From Psychromonas algicola (GTDB lineage: Bacteria; Pseudomonadota; Gammaproteobacteria; Enterobacterales; Psychromonadaceae), in NCBI RefSeq assembly GCF_004378355.1, contig NZ_SNUB01000003.1, positions 62,001 through 126,000 of the forward strand: a stretch of 64,000 bases of DNA, given 5' to 3'. This document shows positions 8,264 to 16,541 of this stretch, piece by piece. The notes beneath the pieces are model-generated. The model was not told the origin of the DNA, ran no database searches, and worked only from the letters and a program-made list of their open reading frames with translations. Made by a program: the position numbers and the translations under genes. The stretch's first letter is position 1. Each line of letters starts with the position of its first letter.

Positions 8264-8276
8264 GATTTACTCGTTC

Positions 8277-9227
8277 TTATTCAAAGATAGGCATGTAGTT
8301 TTTTGCTTTTGGTAAGCGCTTGATAAGCTTGTTATCAAACATAAACTGCGCGTAATCATCGTAACGTTTTAAATCGATAGCTGCAGGGCGTAAAGCAAAA
8401 CGCGTTAACGTATCACGCCATGCACGTTTATTTAGTTCATTGTTTAGTGTGTCAGGTGCGTAACTTACAAATTCTTCCCACGCTTGTTGTGGATGATTAA
8501 CAATGTAAATAGTGGCTTGTTCGATAGCGGCATTAAAAGCGTTGATCATGTTTGCATCGTATTTATTGGCATTGGCTACAAAGATTAATTCATCGTAGGC
8601 AGGAACGCCGTGTTCTTCTGGGAAATATGCTTTAGCAGTAAATCCTTCAAGTGCTAACTGATTCGTTTCAAAGTTACGTAAACCACCCCAAATTGCGTCT
8701 ACTTTGCCAGATGCAAGTGATGAAGAAAGCGCCCAACCTACATTGATAATATCTACGTCTTTATATTCCACATCGACAGTTGCTAACATTTTACCAATAA
8801 TTGCTTCTTCACTACCTGAAATAGCGATACCGATCTTTTTACCTTTTAACGCTTTCAGTGAATCAATTTTTCCGTTATCTAACACCATTAATGTATTAAG
8901 TGGTGTTGCGATTAGGGTTGCAGAGCGTACTAATGGTAAACCTTCTGCAATATCAATAATTAAACTTGGTTGGTAAGTGATTGCTAAATCTACATTACCT
9001 GCCGCGACTAATTTAGCTGGTAAGCTTGGATCCGCTGGTTCTTGAATATCAACCTTTAAACCTTGTGCTTCAAAGTAACCACGTTGTTGTGCAATCACAA
9101 TTGGGCCGTGATTTGGGTTAACAAACCAATCTAACATTAATGACACTTTTTGTGTATCCGCTTTTGCTGTGAATGAAAGCAGGGTACTTACTGCTAGTAA
9201 TAAAGTTAAAATTGAGCTTTTTCTCAT
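8277..9227 (-). CDS. thiY: ThiY-type ABC substrate-binding protein for thiamin pyrimidine precursors
   Basis: Periplasmic binding protein of 316 residues with a signal peptide (MRKSSILTLLLAVSTLLSF, cleavage after AKA near residue 23). It belongs to the NMT1/THI5-like group: KVSLMLDWFVNPNHGPIVIAQQ is the hallmark start, and the later GSEEAIIGKML and GWALSSSLASGKVDA stretches fit. Family members bind formylaminopyrimidine or HMP-like compounds. The neighbours are its permease and ATPase, then tenA and thiD, under one TPP riboswitch, which supports pyrimidine import over nitrate or sulfonate uptake. The exact ligand is inferred. Confidence 0.85.
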   Translation of the reverse strand: MRKSSILTLLLAVSTLLSFTAKADTQKVSLMLDWFVNPNHGPIVIAQQRGYFEAQGLKVDIQEPADPSLPAKLVAAGNVDLAITYQPSLIIDIAEGLPLVRSATLIATPLNTLMVLDNGKIDSLKALKGKKIGIAISGSEEAIIGKMLATVDVEYKDVDIINVGWALSSSLASGKVDAIWGGLRNFETNQLALEGFTAKAYFPEEHGVPAYDELIFVANANKYDANMINAFNAAIEQATIYIVNHPQQAWEEFVSYAPDTLNNELNKRAWRDTLTRFALRPAAIDLKRYDDYAQFMFDNKLIKRLPKAKNYMPIFE

Positions 9228-9295
9228 GTTGTGTACTTCCTTTTTTATTGTCTATTTGGTGTTTAATGGTTGTATATTTGTTTGTTTATAAAAGA

Positions 9296-10117
9296 TCAGA
9301 CTTCCCAAGGGATGAATTTTTTTAACAGTTTGTCGGTGATGAAATATAAACAGACGGATAACGCGGATAAGATAAATAAGGCGGCAAACATCTCATCAAT
9401 TAACATGCGAGCGTTTGCTTGTAGCATCAAATAGCCAAGGCCTTCACTTGAACCTATCCATTCGCCAGCAACAGCACCAATAGGCGCGATCACCACAGCA
9501 ACACGAATACCTGAGGCTAAAGTGGGTAAAGAAGCGGGGAATTGAATACGACGTAACATCTGCCATTTCGTTGCACCCATGGTTTTAGCTAAATCTAAAT
9601 AACCCATGGGCGTGTTTTTTAAACCGTCATAACAGCAAGTGGTGACGGGGAAAAAGATAATAATCGCCGCCATTACGACTTTTGATGAAATGCCATAACC
9701 TAACCAAAGCATTAAAATAGGGGCAATGGCAAAGACTGGAATCGCTTGGCTGATGATTAAAATAGGTAGTAACCAACGCTTGAGTGGTTTAAACAATAAC
9801 ATTTGTAATGCAAAGCATAAGCCCATAGACAAGCCTAACAATAAGCCAAAAATGACTTCCTGTGCCGTCACTAAACTGTGTCGAAATAATACATCGTGGC
9901 GTTCAATAAGGCGTTCAAATACTGATAACGGTGCTGGTAAAATAAATGAAGGCAGTTCAAATATAATTACAATAGCTTGCCAAATGGCGATAATAATTAG
10001 AAAGCTAATCGTTAAGCGTAATAGCATATAAAGCGGCTTATCAACTTGATTAATGCTTTTATTAAATTGCTTATGTAAATTATTTTGAAGCTTAGCAATA
10101 AGAAGAAGGTTACTCAT
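9296..10117 (-). CDS. thiX: ThiX-type ABC permease for thiamin pyrimidine precursors
   Basis: Inner-membrane permease with about six helices and the binding-protein-dependent transport signature near its second half (ATKWQMLRRIQFPASLPTLASG, the EAA loop that contacts the ATPase, split here only for description). I choose the ATG at 10117 since it has GGAGG seven bases before it and overlaps the ATPase stop by 8 bases; a start at 10174 would overlap by 65. The resulting 273 residues are normal for the SsuC/TauC/ThiX group. Co-transcribed with thiD, the ATPase and the binding protein. Confidence 0.85.
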   Translation of the reverse strand: MSNLLLIAKLQNNLHKQFNKSINQVDKPLYMLLRLTISFLIIIAIWQAIVIIFELPSFILPAPLSVFERLIERHDVLFRHSLVTAQEVIFGLLLGLSMGLCFALQMLLFKPLKRWLLPILIISQAIPVFAIAPILMLWLGYGISSKVVMAAIIIFFPVTTCCYDGLKNTPMGYLDLAKTMGATKWQMLRRIQFPASLPTLASGIRVAVVIAPIGAVAGEWIGSSEGLGYLMLQANARMLIDEMFAALFILSALSVCLYFITDKLLKKFIPWEV

Positions 10118-10889
10118 AATCTGCCTCCAATCGCTCAATAATGGTTTGTTGTAAAGCGGCCGATTTTGCATCACTATTTCTAGGTGTTGTAGTAGAAGGA
10201 AGTGTTAATGGTTCTGCAAATGCGGGAGTGCCTTGCATAATATAAAGCTGGTTGGCTAACCTAATTGCTTCTTGTGGATCGTGGGTAATTAATACAACAG
10301 TTTTATCTTTCAGTAATTCACAGGCTAGATTTTGCAATCGATAACGAGTGACTGCATCCAATGCAGAGAAAGGCTCATCCATTAATACAATGGGTTTTTC
10401 TTGCATCAATGTTCTTGCTAAAGCAACGCGTTGACGCATTCCACCTGAAAGCTGTTGTGGCAATAAAGTTTCTTTGTCAGTTAATCCCACTTGCTGTAAT
10501 AACTGCTTTGCTTTATTAATTTGTTGCTGTTTATCGCTTTGCGATTTTTTAGTATTGGCAGAAAACTTTTCACTCAGTAATACATTATCTAAGACAGTTA
10601 ACCATGGCATCAATAAATCTTGCTGAGCCATATAAGCCACTTGCTCTTTTAAATCAATTTCAGAGCTTGTCGATAATGAGCCAGAAAACTGTACTTTGGT
10701 GTTAAGTAAATTCGCCAAATATCGCAATAAAGAGCTTTTTCCACAGCCACTTCGACCAAGAATACAGGTCCAATTAGATGCTAGAATATCCATATTTAAT
10801 GACTTTAATATAGGCTCATTACTGTCGTTATAACGTAGTGTTACATCTCGAATAATGATGCTTGGAGAGGCTTGTTGCTGATTCATCAT
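10110..10889 (-). CDS. thiZ: ThiZ-type ABC transporter ATPase
   Basis: Cytoplasmic ATPase subunit of the pyrimidine importer, 259 residues. It shows Walker A GRSGCGKSS (about 43-51), Q-loop VAYMAQQD, signature LSGGMRQRVALARTL, Walker B IVLMDEPFSALD and the H-loop VLITHDP. The start overlaps the thiD stop as ATGATGA, so translation is coupled. The closest known relatives are the TauB/SsuB group; assignment to thiamin precursor uptake rests on the operon. Confidence 0.85.
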   Translation of the reverse strand: MMNQQQASPSIIIRDVTLRYNDSNEPILKSLNMDILASNWTCILGRSGCGKSSLLRYLANLLNTKVQFSGSLSTSSEIDLKEQVAYMAQQDLLMPWLTVLDNVLLSEKFSANTKKSQSDKQQQINKAKQLLQQVGLTDKETLLPQQLSGGMRQRVALARTLMQEKPIVLMDEPFSALDAVTRYRLQNLACELLKDKTVVLITHDPQEAIRLANQLYIMQGTPAFAEPLTLPSTTTPRNSDAKSAALQQTIIERLEADYE

Positions 10890-11725
10890 TGGTTATTCTG
10901 TTTGTAAAAATGATGAACAGGACCGTGACCTTGGCCAATCGAAAGTTGATCCGCATAGGTCAATGCTTGTGTAATGTAATCTTTACCGAGTAGCACTGCC
11001 TGCGTTAATTCATGTCCTTGTGCAAGGTATGAAGCAATAGCGGAAGACAATGTACAACCTGTACCATGAGTGTTGTTGGTAATGATTCGTTTAGCGGTTA
11101 GTTGTTGTACTGAATTGGGGGAAATTAGTAAATCATTACTCTCTTTGTCTTGTTGTAAATAACCACCTTTTAATAATACTGCTTTTGCACCTAGTTGGCG
11201 TAATCCTTCAACCATAGATTGCATTGCTTGTTCATTGATTGAAAGTTGAGACCCAATTAAAGCTGCGCCTTCTGGTAAGTTGGGGGTGATTAAATCAGCC
11301 ATTGGTAGCAGTTCTGCTTTTAAGGTGTCGATAGCAGATTTTTCTAAGAGAAGGTCGCCATTACGGGTTACCATGACAGGGTCAACAACTAAAAACTTAG
11401 GTTGGTACTGTTTTAACTTTTTAGCTACCACTTTAATAATGTCAGCATCCGCTAACATGCCCACTTTTACTGCAACAATATTTAAATCACTAAAAACCGC
11501 ATCAAGTTGTTTTTCAACGTGTTCAAGAGGAATAGGGTGAATAGCTGAAACAGAGAGTGTATTTTGTGCTGTGATCGCTGTGATTACTGAGCAAGCGTAG
11601 CTTCCGGTTGCTGACATTGCTTTAATATCTGCTTGAATACCTGCGCCGCCGCCACTATCAGATCCTGCAATGGTTAATACGATCGGTGTAGTATGTTGAG
11701 TATTGGCTGTGTTAACTTTGGTCAT
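10886..11725 (-). CDS. thiD: hydroxymethylpyrimidine/phosphomethylpyrimidine kinase
   Basis: Ribokinase-fold kinase of 279 residues that phosphorylates HMP and then HMP-P to HMP-PP for thiamin phosphate synthesis. The N-terminal TIAGSDSGGGAGIQADIKAM (about 17-36) and C-terminal THGTGCTLSSAIAS with the catalytic-base region are the ThiD signatures. It is the first gene after the TPP riboswitch and has a GGAG site before the ATG. Being in one operon with the importer and TenA, it serves salvage of imported pyrimidine. Confidence 0.93.
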   Translation of the reverse strand: MTKVNTANTQHTTPIVLTIAGSDSGGGAGIQADIKAMSATGSYACSVITAITAQNTLSVSAIHPIPLEHVEKQLDAVFSDLNIVAVKVGMLADADIIKVVAKKLKQYQPKFLVVDPVMVTRNGDLLLEKSAIDTLKAELLPMADLITPNLPEGAALIGSQLSINEQAMQSMVEGLRQLGAKAVLLKGGYLQQDKESNDLLISPNSVQQLTAKRIITNNTHGTGCTLSSAIASYLAQGHELTQAVLLGKDYITQALTYADQLSIGQGHGPVHHFYKQNNQ

Positions 11726-11917
11726 AATCGCTCCGAATACTGCTCACACGGAACTAGACTGCTCAAAGCAAAAGCTCATCACAGCAAACCAAATAATCTT
11801 AATTAAGTTATGTTTATCAAATAACATTAACTTTTTAAGATTTAACACAATGAATACATTCATTCTATAAAGCGGTTTTATAGAAAGTAGAATAAGTTCA
11901 ATAAGCGGTATTTGGAC

Positions 11918-11998
11918 ATAGTTCCCTGCGCCAGTACTAACTGTATCAGGTTCAACGGGTATCGATTATTCGATCTCAGCCTTTTGGCTCCCCGACTA
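11918..11998 (-). ncRNA. TPP riboswitch (THI element)
   Basis: Read on the minus strand, the region contains the conserved TPP-aptamer blocks: GGGGAGCC, then GGCTGAGAT (the CUGAGA pyrimidine-sensing helix), ACCCGTTGAACCTGAT, AGTTAGTACTGGCG and CAGGGA, in the right order and spacing, with a small variable P3 hairpin TCGAATAATCGA between. It lies about 190 bases before thiD. The stretch 11726-11917 would hold the expression platform; I see no clear terminator there, so control may be at translation. Confidence 0.95.
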
Positions 11999-12009
11999 TA
12001 AGTGGCTAA

Positions 12010-12037
12010 ATGATAACAACTTCTGTTGAAAGCGCAA
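12010..12037 (-). promoter_or_regulatory. candidate sigma-70 promoter of the thi operon
   Basis: On the minus strand TTGCGC (-35) and TATCAT (-10) are 16 bases apart, and initiation about seven bases on would begin transcription right at the start of the TPP aptamer. The match is moderate; position is the main support. A MITE-like repeat lies just beyond at 12075. Confidence 0.5.
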
Positions 12038-12074
12038 TTGCTATCATAAAGTGATTTTGAATCTCGTTTGTATA

Positions 12075-12313
12075 ATACCAATCACGATAAATAGCTTACC
12101 TATTTTGCTGGCTAAAACAGCCCACTTCTTCGTTATATTTTTATTTTGTAGATGTCGTAAAAGGAACAGCCATTAAAGTATTAAAGTGTTTTTATTTAAT
12201 ACTACCGATAGAGGGTTAACGAAGTTAACCTCTCGAAAGGTGTCAATTTATACCTTGAATTGAACTGTTTTTTCTTCATAAAATTTAGATAACATATTTA
12301 ACGCAATCGGTAT
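12075..12313. repeat. MITE-like repeat, copy A
   Basis: A noncoding element of 239 bases with terminal inverted repeats (ATACCAATCACGATAAATA at one end; complement of ATACCGATTGCGTTAAATA at the other) and an internal palindrome GGTTAACGAAGTTAACC. It closely matches, in reverse orientation, 34112-34349, and a shorter version is at 45534-45683. It contains no ORF. This copy lies between the thi operon promoter and the asmA-like gene. Confidence 0.8.
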
Positions 12314-12335
12314 AAATAAGTCATCGGTTTTTGTG

Positions 12336-12367
12336 AAACAAAAATGCCGCTATAAAAGCGGCATTTT
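12336..12367 (-). terminator. intrinsic terminator after the AsmA-family gene
   Basis: On the minus strand AAAATGCCGC-TTTTATA-GCGGCATTTTT: a ten-base-pair stem followed by a U tract, 25-55 bases after the stop. Confidence 0.9.
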
Positions 12368-12391
12368 ATGGTTGAATAAAACGTTGAGATT

Positions 12392-14770
12392 TTAAAAGAA
12401 CTTCTTAAGTTGATCTTTTAATTTATCTTTAATCTCATCAGCAGATTTTTCTTTTAGTTTTTCCTGTTGACGTTTTAGCTCAGCTGCAGCTTTGTCTTTT
12501 AAAGCTTGTTTTTTTGCTTCTAATTCTGATTTTAAAGCACTTTCTGTATCCAGTTTGATAGAAGGATCGGCAAAAGGGCCGCTAATTAATAAAGGTATGG
12601 AGATACCGCCGAGATCCGCATAACTAGTTTCTTCAGTTGTTTTAGAAAGCGGTGTAATACCCAATTTATAATCAAGCGTTTGTTTGATTGTATTTGCTGT
12701 ACCTGTTCCATCTAAACGTATTACTGGCGATAACATAAGTAACTTCTGATTATTCACAATACCTTTCGCTACCGTAAAATCTCCACTCAATGAAGCGAAG
12801 TCGGTTTTCTTCACGCGTTTATCTTCAGGTAAAGTTTGACCTTTTAGCTTTGCTTTGAAAACTCGCACTTTCTCTGAAAGATTAATGCCATAAACTTCGC
12901 CATCGAGTATCTTAAAGCTGCCTTTTGCATTAACTCCCTGTTGGATTTTTGTTGCTGTTAAGCCTTGTCCATTAGCCACTAAATCAAAATTTGCTTTACC
13001 ACTTAATATTTCAAGTTTTGCTGCATCTTTTAATAAAGGTAATAGGGTTAGGTCCTTTATTTTAATTGTAGCTTGGTATTTGTTTTTACCATTGGCTTCA
13101 TTAACCCAAGCATCCAAATAAAGTGAACCATCATATAAATTGATAGTTAATGGTTTTATTGATGCTTGACCATCTTTAACGATTAATTTATTGGTTATTT
13201 TCCCAACTTTTATGTCTTCATAAAGTAAACCATCAAGAGAAAAATCTCCTCTGATATCAAGCTGTTTCAATATGCTTAGGTCAGGTTCAACTTGTTCTGT
13301 GGTTTCTTCTGTTTGTGCTACTACTGGAGTTACTGCTTCTTGCTCTGTTTCGCTGGTTTCTGTTTTTTCTGGCAAATACGGATTTAAATCCCAAACATTA
13401 CCCTTTAATGTATAGCGAATAACTGGAATTGCTTGTTGTTTAAAACTCAGTTCACCATCAAGATGTAGTTGGTTTAATTTTGATTGTAGTGACGTTATAT
13501 TTAATTGTTGCGCATTAAGGTCGTAACTAATATCCGTTTCAATTTTTGTATTTATTTTGTTTTTATGAATGGCTGGTGCATCCAATTCTGCATCTAATTT
13601 AAATTTTTGTATCACGATGTTTGCAAAGTCAGTTACGTTAAGTTCTTTAAAAGAAAGGTTCAATTCACCTTCTAACGCCTCACCATTTAAAGTATTGTTC
13701 AATTCAAATTGCCCAATTCTTGCTGTTTGTTTTTTTACATTTGCAGTCAGATTTGTTTTTAATGAAGTGTTTAATTGGTTGTTTTCTAAACTTGTACCAT
13801 TTAAATTCCCCGTTAAGGTAAATGCTTCAATACTTAAATCATTATCGTCTAATACAAGCATGTCGTTGATTTTTAAATCTAGCTCACCTGTTAGAAAATC
13901 TCCTGAAAATAAGGTGTTGAGTGCAATCGTCTTAATGTTTAATTGTTTATTTTTAATTTGATAGATTAAACCCGTTTTAAAGCTTGTATTAATCGTGGTG
14001 TCAGGCAAAGCTTGACTTAATACTTTACTTTCAATAATTAAATCGGAAAGTGTTAATTGGTTTAAATCCGAATCTATCAATAAGTCCGTATCTATTGATA
14101 TTTCAGCTTCTACTTGCTGATTTTTTATGAGCGTTGTTAAGCTGAAGTGAGATTGTTGATCAAAGGCAAACTCATCTAAAATAAGGCGTTGAATGGCTAT
14201 TTGTTGATATTCACCTTTTTGATGATCGCTTATTTGAAATTGAGCATTGGTAATTGTGATACCTGATAAAGCAAGCTGAGAAAGGTAAGTGTTCGATGAA
14301 GATTCCGATGTTTTTTCTTCTACTTTATCTTCCGTTGGAGTGGTATTTTTAACCGTTTCAGTTGGATTGACTGCATCGACTGGATGTAAGTTATCTAAGT
14401 TTGATAAGCCATCTTTATTCGTAATAAGGTTAAACTCTGCACCATCTAAAATAACTTCACCAATTTCTAGTTTACCTGTTATTAAAGGTAAGATATTAAT
14501 TGAAACGGCTGCTTCTTTAATGGTTACAAGGGTTGTTTCTTCAAATTCTGGGCTGTTTTTTAAAATGACTTCGCCACTAGCAAAGCCTAAAACTGGATAG
14601 AAACTCCAACCAATATCGCCAGCAATTAATAAGTCTCTATTAAGTTTGTTTTTAACTTGCTCTTGAATTTCTTGTTTGTAATCGTTGGGATCAATAATGG
14701 CGATCGCAAGAACAACGCTGACAAATAGAAGGGCAAAGGTAATCGATGCCAATTTCAAAAACAATTTCAT
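12392..14770 (-). CDS. asmA: AsmA-family envelope protein
   Basis: Large envelope protein of 792 residues (E. coli AsmA has 617). One N-terminal membrane anchor (about 4-26, LASITFALLFVSVVLAIAII) starts an AsmA domain with the hallmark NDYKQEIQEQVKNKLNR and GDIGWSFYPVLGFA stretches. The middle is beta-rich, with acidic low-complexity linkers near 135-155 and 470-490. The C-terminal AsmA_2-like part has GVNAKGSFKILDGEVYGINL and ends in a lysine/glutamate-rich predicted coiled coil (about 745-792). AsmA-like proteins are thought to form bridges for phospholipid transport to the outer membrane. Monocistronic, with its own terminator. Confidence 0.85.
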   Translation of the reverse strand: MKLFLKLASITFALLFVSVVLAIAIIDPNDYKQEIQEQVKNKLNRDLLIAGDIGWSFYPVLGFASGEVILKNSPEFEETTLVTIKEAAVSINILPLITGKLEIGEVILDGAEFNLITNKDGLSNLDNLHPVDAVNPTETVKNTTPTEDKVEEKTSESSSNTYLSQLALSGITITNAQFQISDHQKGEYQQIAIQRLILDEFAFDQQSHFSLTTLIKNQQVEAEISIDTDLLIDSDLNQLTLSDLIIESKVLSQALPDTTINTSFKTGLIYQIKNKQLNIKTIALNTLFSGDFLTGELDLKINDMLVLDDNDLSIEAFTLTGNLNGTSLENNQLNTSLKTNLTANVKKQTARIGQFELNNTLNGEALEGELNLSFKELNVTDFANIVIQKFKLDAELDAPAIHKNKINTKIETDISYDLNAQQLNITSLQSKLNQLHLDGELSFKQQAIPVIRYTLKGNVWDLNPYLPEKTETSETEQEAVTPVVAQTEETTEQVEPDLSILKQLDIRGDFSLDGLLYEDIKVGKITNKLIVKDGQASIKPLTINLYDGSLYLDAWVNEANGKNKYQATIKIKDLTLLPLLKDAAKLEILSGKANFDLVANGQGLTATKIQQGVNAKGSFKILDGEVYGINLSEKVRVFKAKLKGQTLPEDKRVKKTDFASLSGDFTVAKGIVNNQKLLMLSPVIRLDGTGTANTIKQTLDYKLGITPLSKTTEETSYADLGGISIPLLISGPFADPSIKLDTESALKSELEAKKQALKDKAAAELKRQQEKLKEKSADEIKDKLKDQLKKFF

Positions 14771-14870
14771 TAAACTATCCTTATTACAGAATTAAATGCT
14801 GAGGGTAAAGTCATAAGACTCAGATGTCTCAATAGTGTAATGCCTTTAAAACTTTATGACCATTATTTCA

Positions 14871-15332
14871 TCATGTAATAGGCAATTCAGTCGTAAACTT
14901 TAACTGCTGCATAGCAAAACTTGAATTTACATCGGTTAAACCGGGGACGTTATTTAACAACTGCTGATAAAAGAGGTCATAGCTACGTATATCTTTAACA
15001 ATTACTTTTAACAAATAGTCATATTCACCCGCCATTCTATAAAACTCTAATACTTGTGCGAATGTCTTTACTTGTTGTACGCATTGTTTCAACCATTCTT
15101 CAGAATGTTGTTGGGTTTTTATTTGCACAAAAGCAACCAGTTCAAGGCCAACTTTTTGAGGATCTATTAAGGCCACTCGTTTCTGAATGATGCCTTCCTG
15201 CTCTAAACGTTTGATTCTGTTCCAACATGGAGTGCTGGTTAAATTTAACTGCTCAGCTAATTGTTGTAATGATAATGAAGCATCTTGTTGCAATAGGGCG
15301 ATAATCTTTTTATCTGTGCTATCTATATTCAT
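14871..15332 (-). CDS. Lrp/AsnC-family regulator, DecR-like
   Basis: Regulator of 153 residues with an N-terminal helix-turn-helix (about 3-60: [20 protein letters not shown], then [17 protein letters not shown]) and a C-terminal RAM ligand-binding domain (about 68-150). The [10 protein letters not shown] helix and overall sequence resemble E. coli DecR (YbaO), which senses cysteine. The divergent neighbour 145 bases away is a Cds1-like cysteine desulfhydrase, its likely target. The link is inferred from context and similarity. Confidence 0.8.
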   Translation of the reverse strand: MNIDSTDKKIIALLQQDASLSLQQLAEQLNLTSTPCWNRIKRLEQEGIIQKRVALIDPQKVGLELVAFVQIKTQQHSEEWLKQCVQQVKTFAQVLEFYRMAGEYDYLLKVIVKDIRSYDLFYQQLLNNVPGLTDVNSSFAMQQLKFTTELPIT

Positions 15333-15477
15333 GGAGATCCTTAGTCCTTAAGATTTATTTTCTTTAAAATCTATTTAAATGGAAATTTATTCTTTTATTT
15401 TTTCTTTATCAAGATTTTTAAGGCGTTAATTCTTTTTGTCGCAGGTTAACATTAACTTTTAAGTAAATGGGATAACT

Positions 15478-16530
15478 ATGAATATTCAACGTCAATGGGT
15501 CGCTGAAGCGATTGCTAAAATTCAGGCTGATTTTCAACGCAGTGCAGATACACATTTAATTAAACTTGATTTACCTGACTTACAAGGCATTGATATCTAT
15601 TTAAAAGATGAAAGTACGCATCCAACAGGAAGTTTAAAACATCGTTTAGCGCGTTCATTATTTTTATATGCATTATGCAATGGAAAAATTAACCAACACA
15701 CTACGATTATTGAAGCTTCCTCTGGCAGTACGGCTATTTCTGAAGTTTATTTTTCTCGTTTGTTAGGGCTACGATTTATTGCCGTGATGGCGAAATCTAC
15801 AAGCATAGAAAAAATCAAGCAAATACAGCATTACGGTGGAGAATGCTTTTTGGTGGATGCTACAGATCTTATTTATGCAAAATCAGAAGCGCTTGCTGAA
15901 GAATTGCAAGGATATTATATGGATCAGTTTACTAACGCAGAACGAGCGACTGATTGGCGCGGTAATAACAATATTGCCGATTCTATTTTCAAACAAATGA
16001 AAAATGAACCCAATCCAATCCCTAAGCATATTGTAATGAGTGCTGGTACAGGCGGGACGAGTGCAACTTTAGGTCGTTATATTCGTTACCATCAATTAAC
16101 CACTGAGTTAACTGTTGTTGACCCTGAAAATTCGATTTTTTATGACTATTTTTTAACGGCTAATAAAGCGCTAACTCACAATAAGTATAGTTTGATTGAA
16201 GGAATTGGACGGCCTCGTGTTGAACCTTCATTTATCACATCAGTGATCGATCATATGATGCGTATTAGTGATAAAGAGTCGATTGCAACCATGTTATGGC
16301 TGGAGACATTACTAGGTAGAAGAGTCGGCCCGAGTACGGGAACAAATATGATGGGAGTACTTAAAATAGCGAAAAGAATGCATGAGCAAGGTGAAACAGG
16401 ATCAATTGTCACCTTACTCTGTGATCGAGGAGACCGTTATCACAAGAGCTATTACAACCCTCAATGGGTTGCCTCGCATATTGGTGATATTAGCCAGCAA
16501 CAGAACAACTTAACTGGATATTTTGTTTAA
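15478..16530 (+). CDS. PLP-dependent L-cysteine desulfhydrase, Cds1-like
   Basis: Fold-type II PLP enzyme of 350 residues. Lys54 in HPTGSLKHRLA would carry PLP; EASSGSTAISEVYFSRLLGL (about 80-99) is the substrate-binding loop; SAGTGGTSATLGRYIRYH is the phosphate-binding glycine loop. It is in the cysteine synthase superfamily, but EASSGSTAISE, with Ser and Ala in place of the S-G-N-T of CysK, matches the Cds1 desulfhydrases known from mycobacteria and fungi, which release sulfide, pyruvate and ammonia from cysteine. Divergent from an Lrp-type regulator, which fits cysteine detoxification. Cysteine synthase activity cannot be excluded. Confidence 0.75.
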   Translation: MNIQRQWVAEAIAKIQADFQRSADTHLIKLDLPDLQGIDIYLKDESTHPTGSLKHRLARSLFLYALCNGKINQHTTIIEASSGSTAISEVYFSRLLGLRFIAVMAKSTSIEKIKQIQHYGGECFLVDATDLIYAKSEALAEELQGYYMDQFTNAERATDWRGNNNIADSIFKQMKNEPNPIPKHIVMSAGTGGTSATLGRYIRYHQLTTELTVVDPENSIFYDYFLTANKALTHNKYSLIEGIGRPRVEPSFITSVIDHMMRISDKESIATMLWLETLLGRRVGPSTGTNMMGVLKIAKRMHEQGETGSIVTLLCDRGDRYHKSYYNPQWVASHIGDISQQQNNLTGYFV

Positions 16531-16541
16531 CGTAAAGTGTG

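Noticed and set aside
9296-10174. Longer start for the thiX permease at 10174
   Set aside because: It would overlap the ATPase gene by 65 bases and lacks a ribosome site, whereas the ATG at 10117 has GGAGG at good spacing.
11878-12081. Small minus-strand ORF of 67 codons over the riboswitch
   Set aside because: It lies exactly over the TPP aptamer and its promoter, has no ribosome site, and its sequence is explained by the RNA.
13569-13961. Plus-strand ORF of 130 codons inside the asmA-like gene
   Set aside because: It is the complement of a conserved, longer gene with normal composition; it has no start signal.
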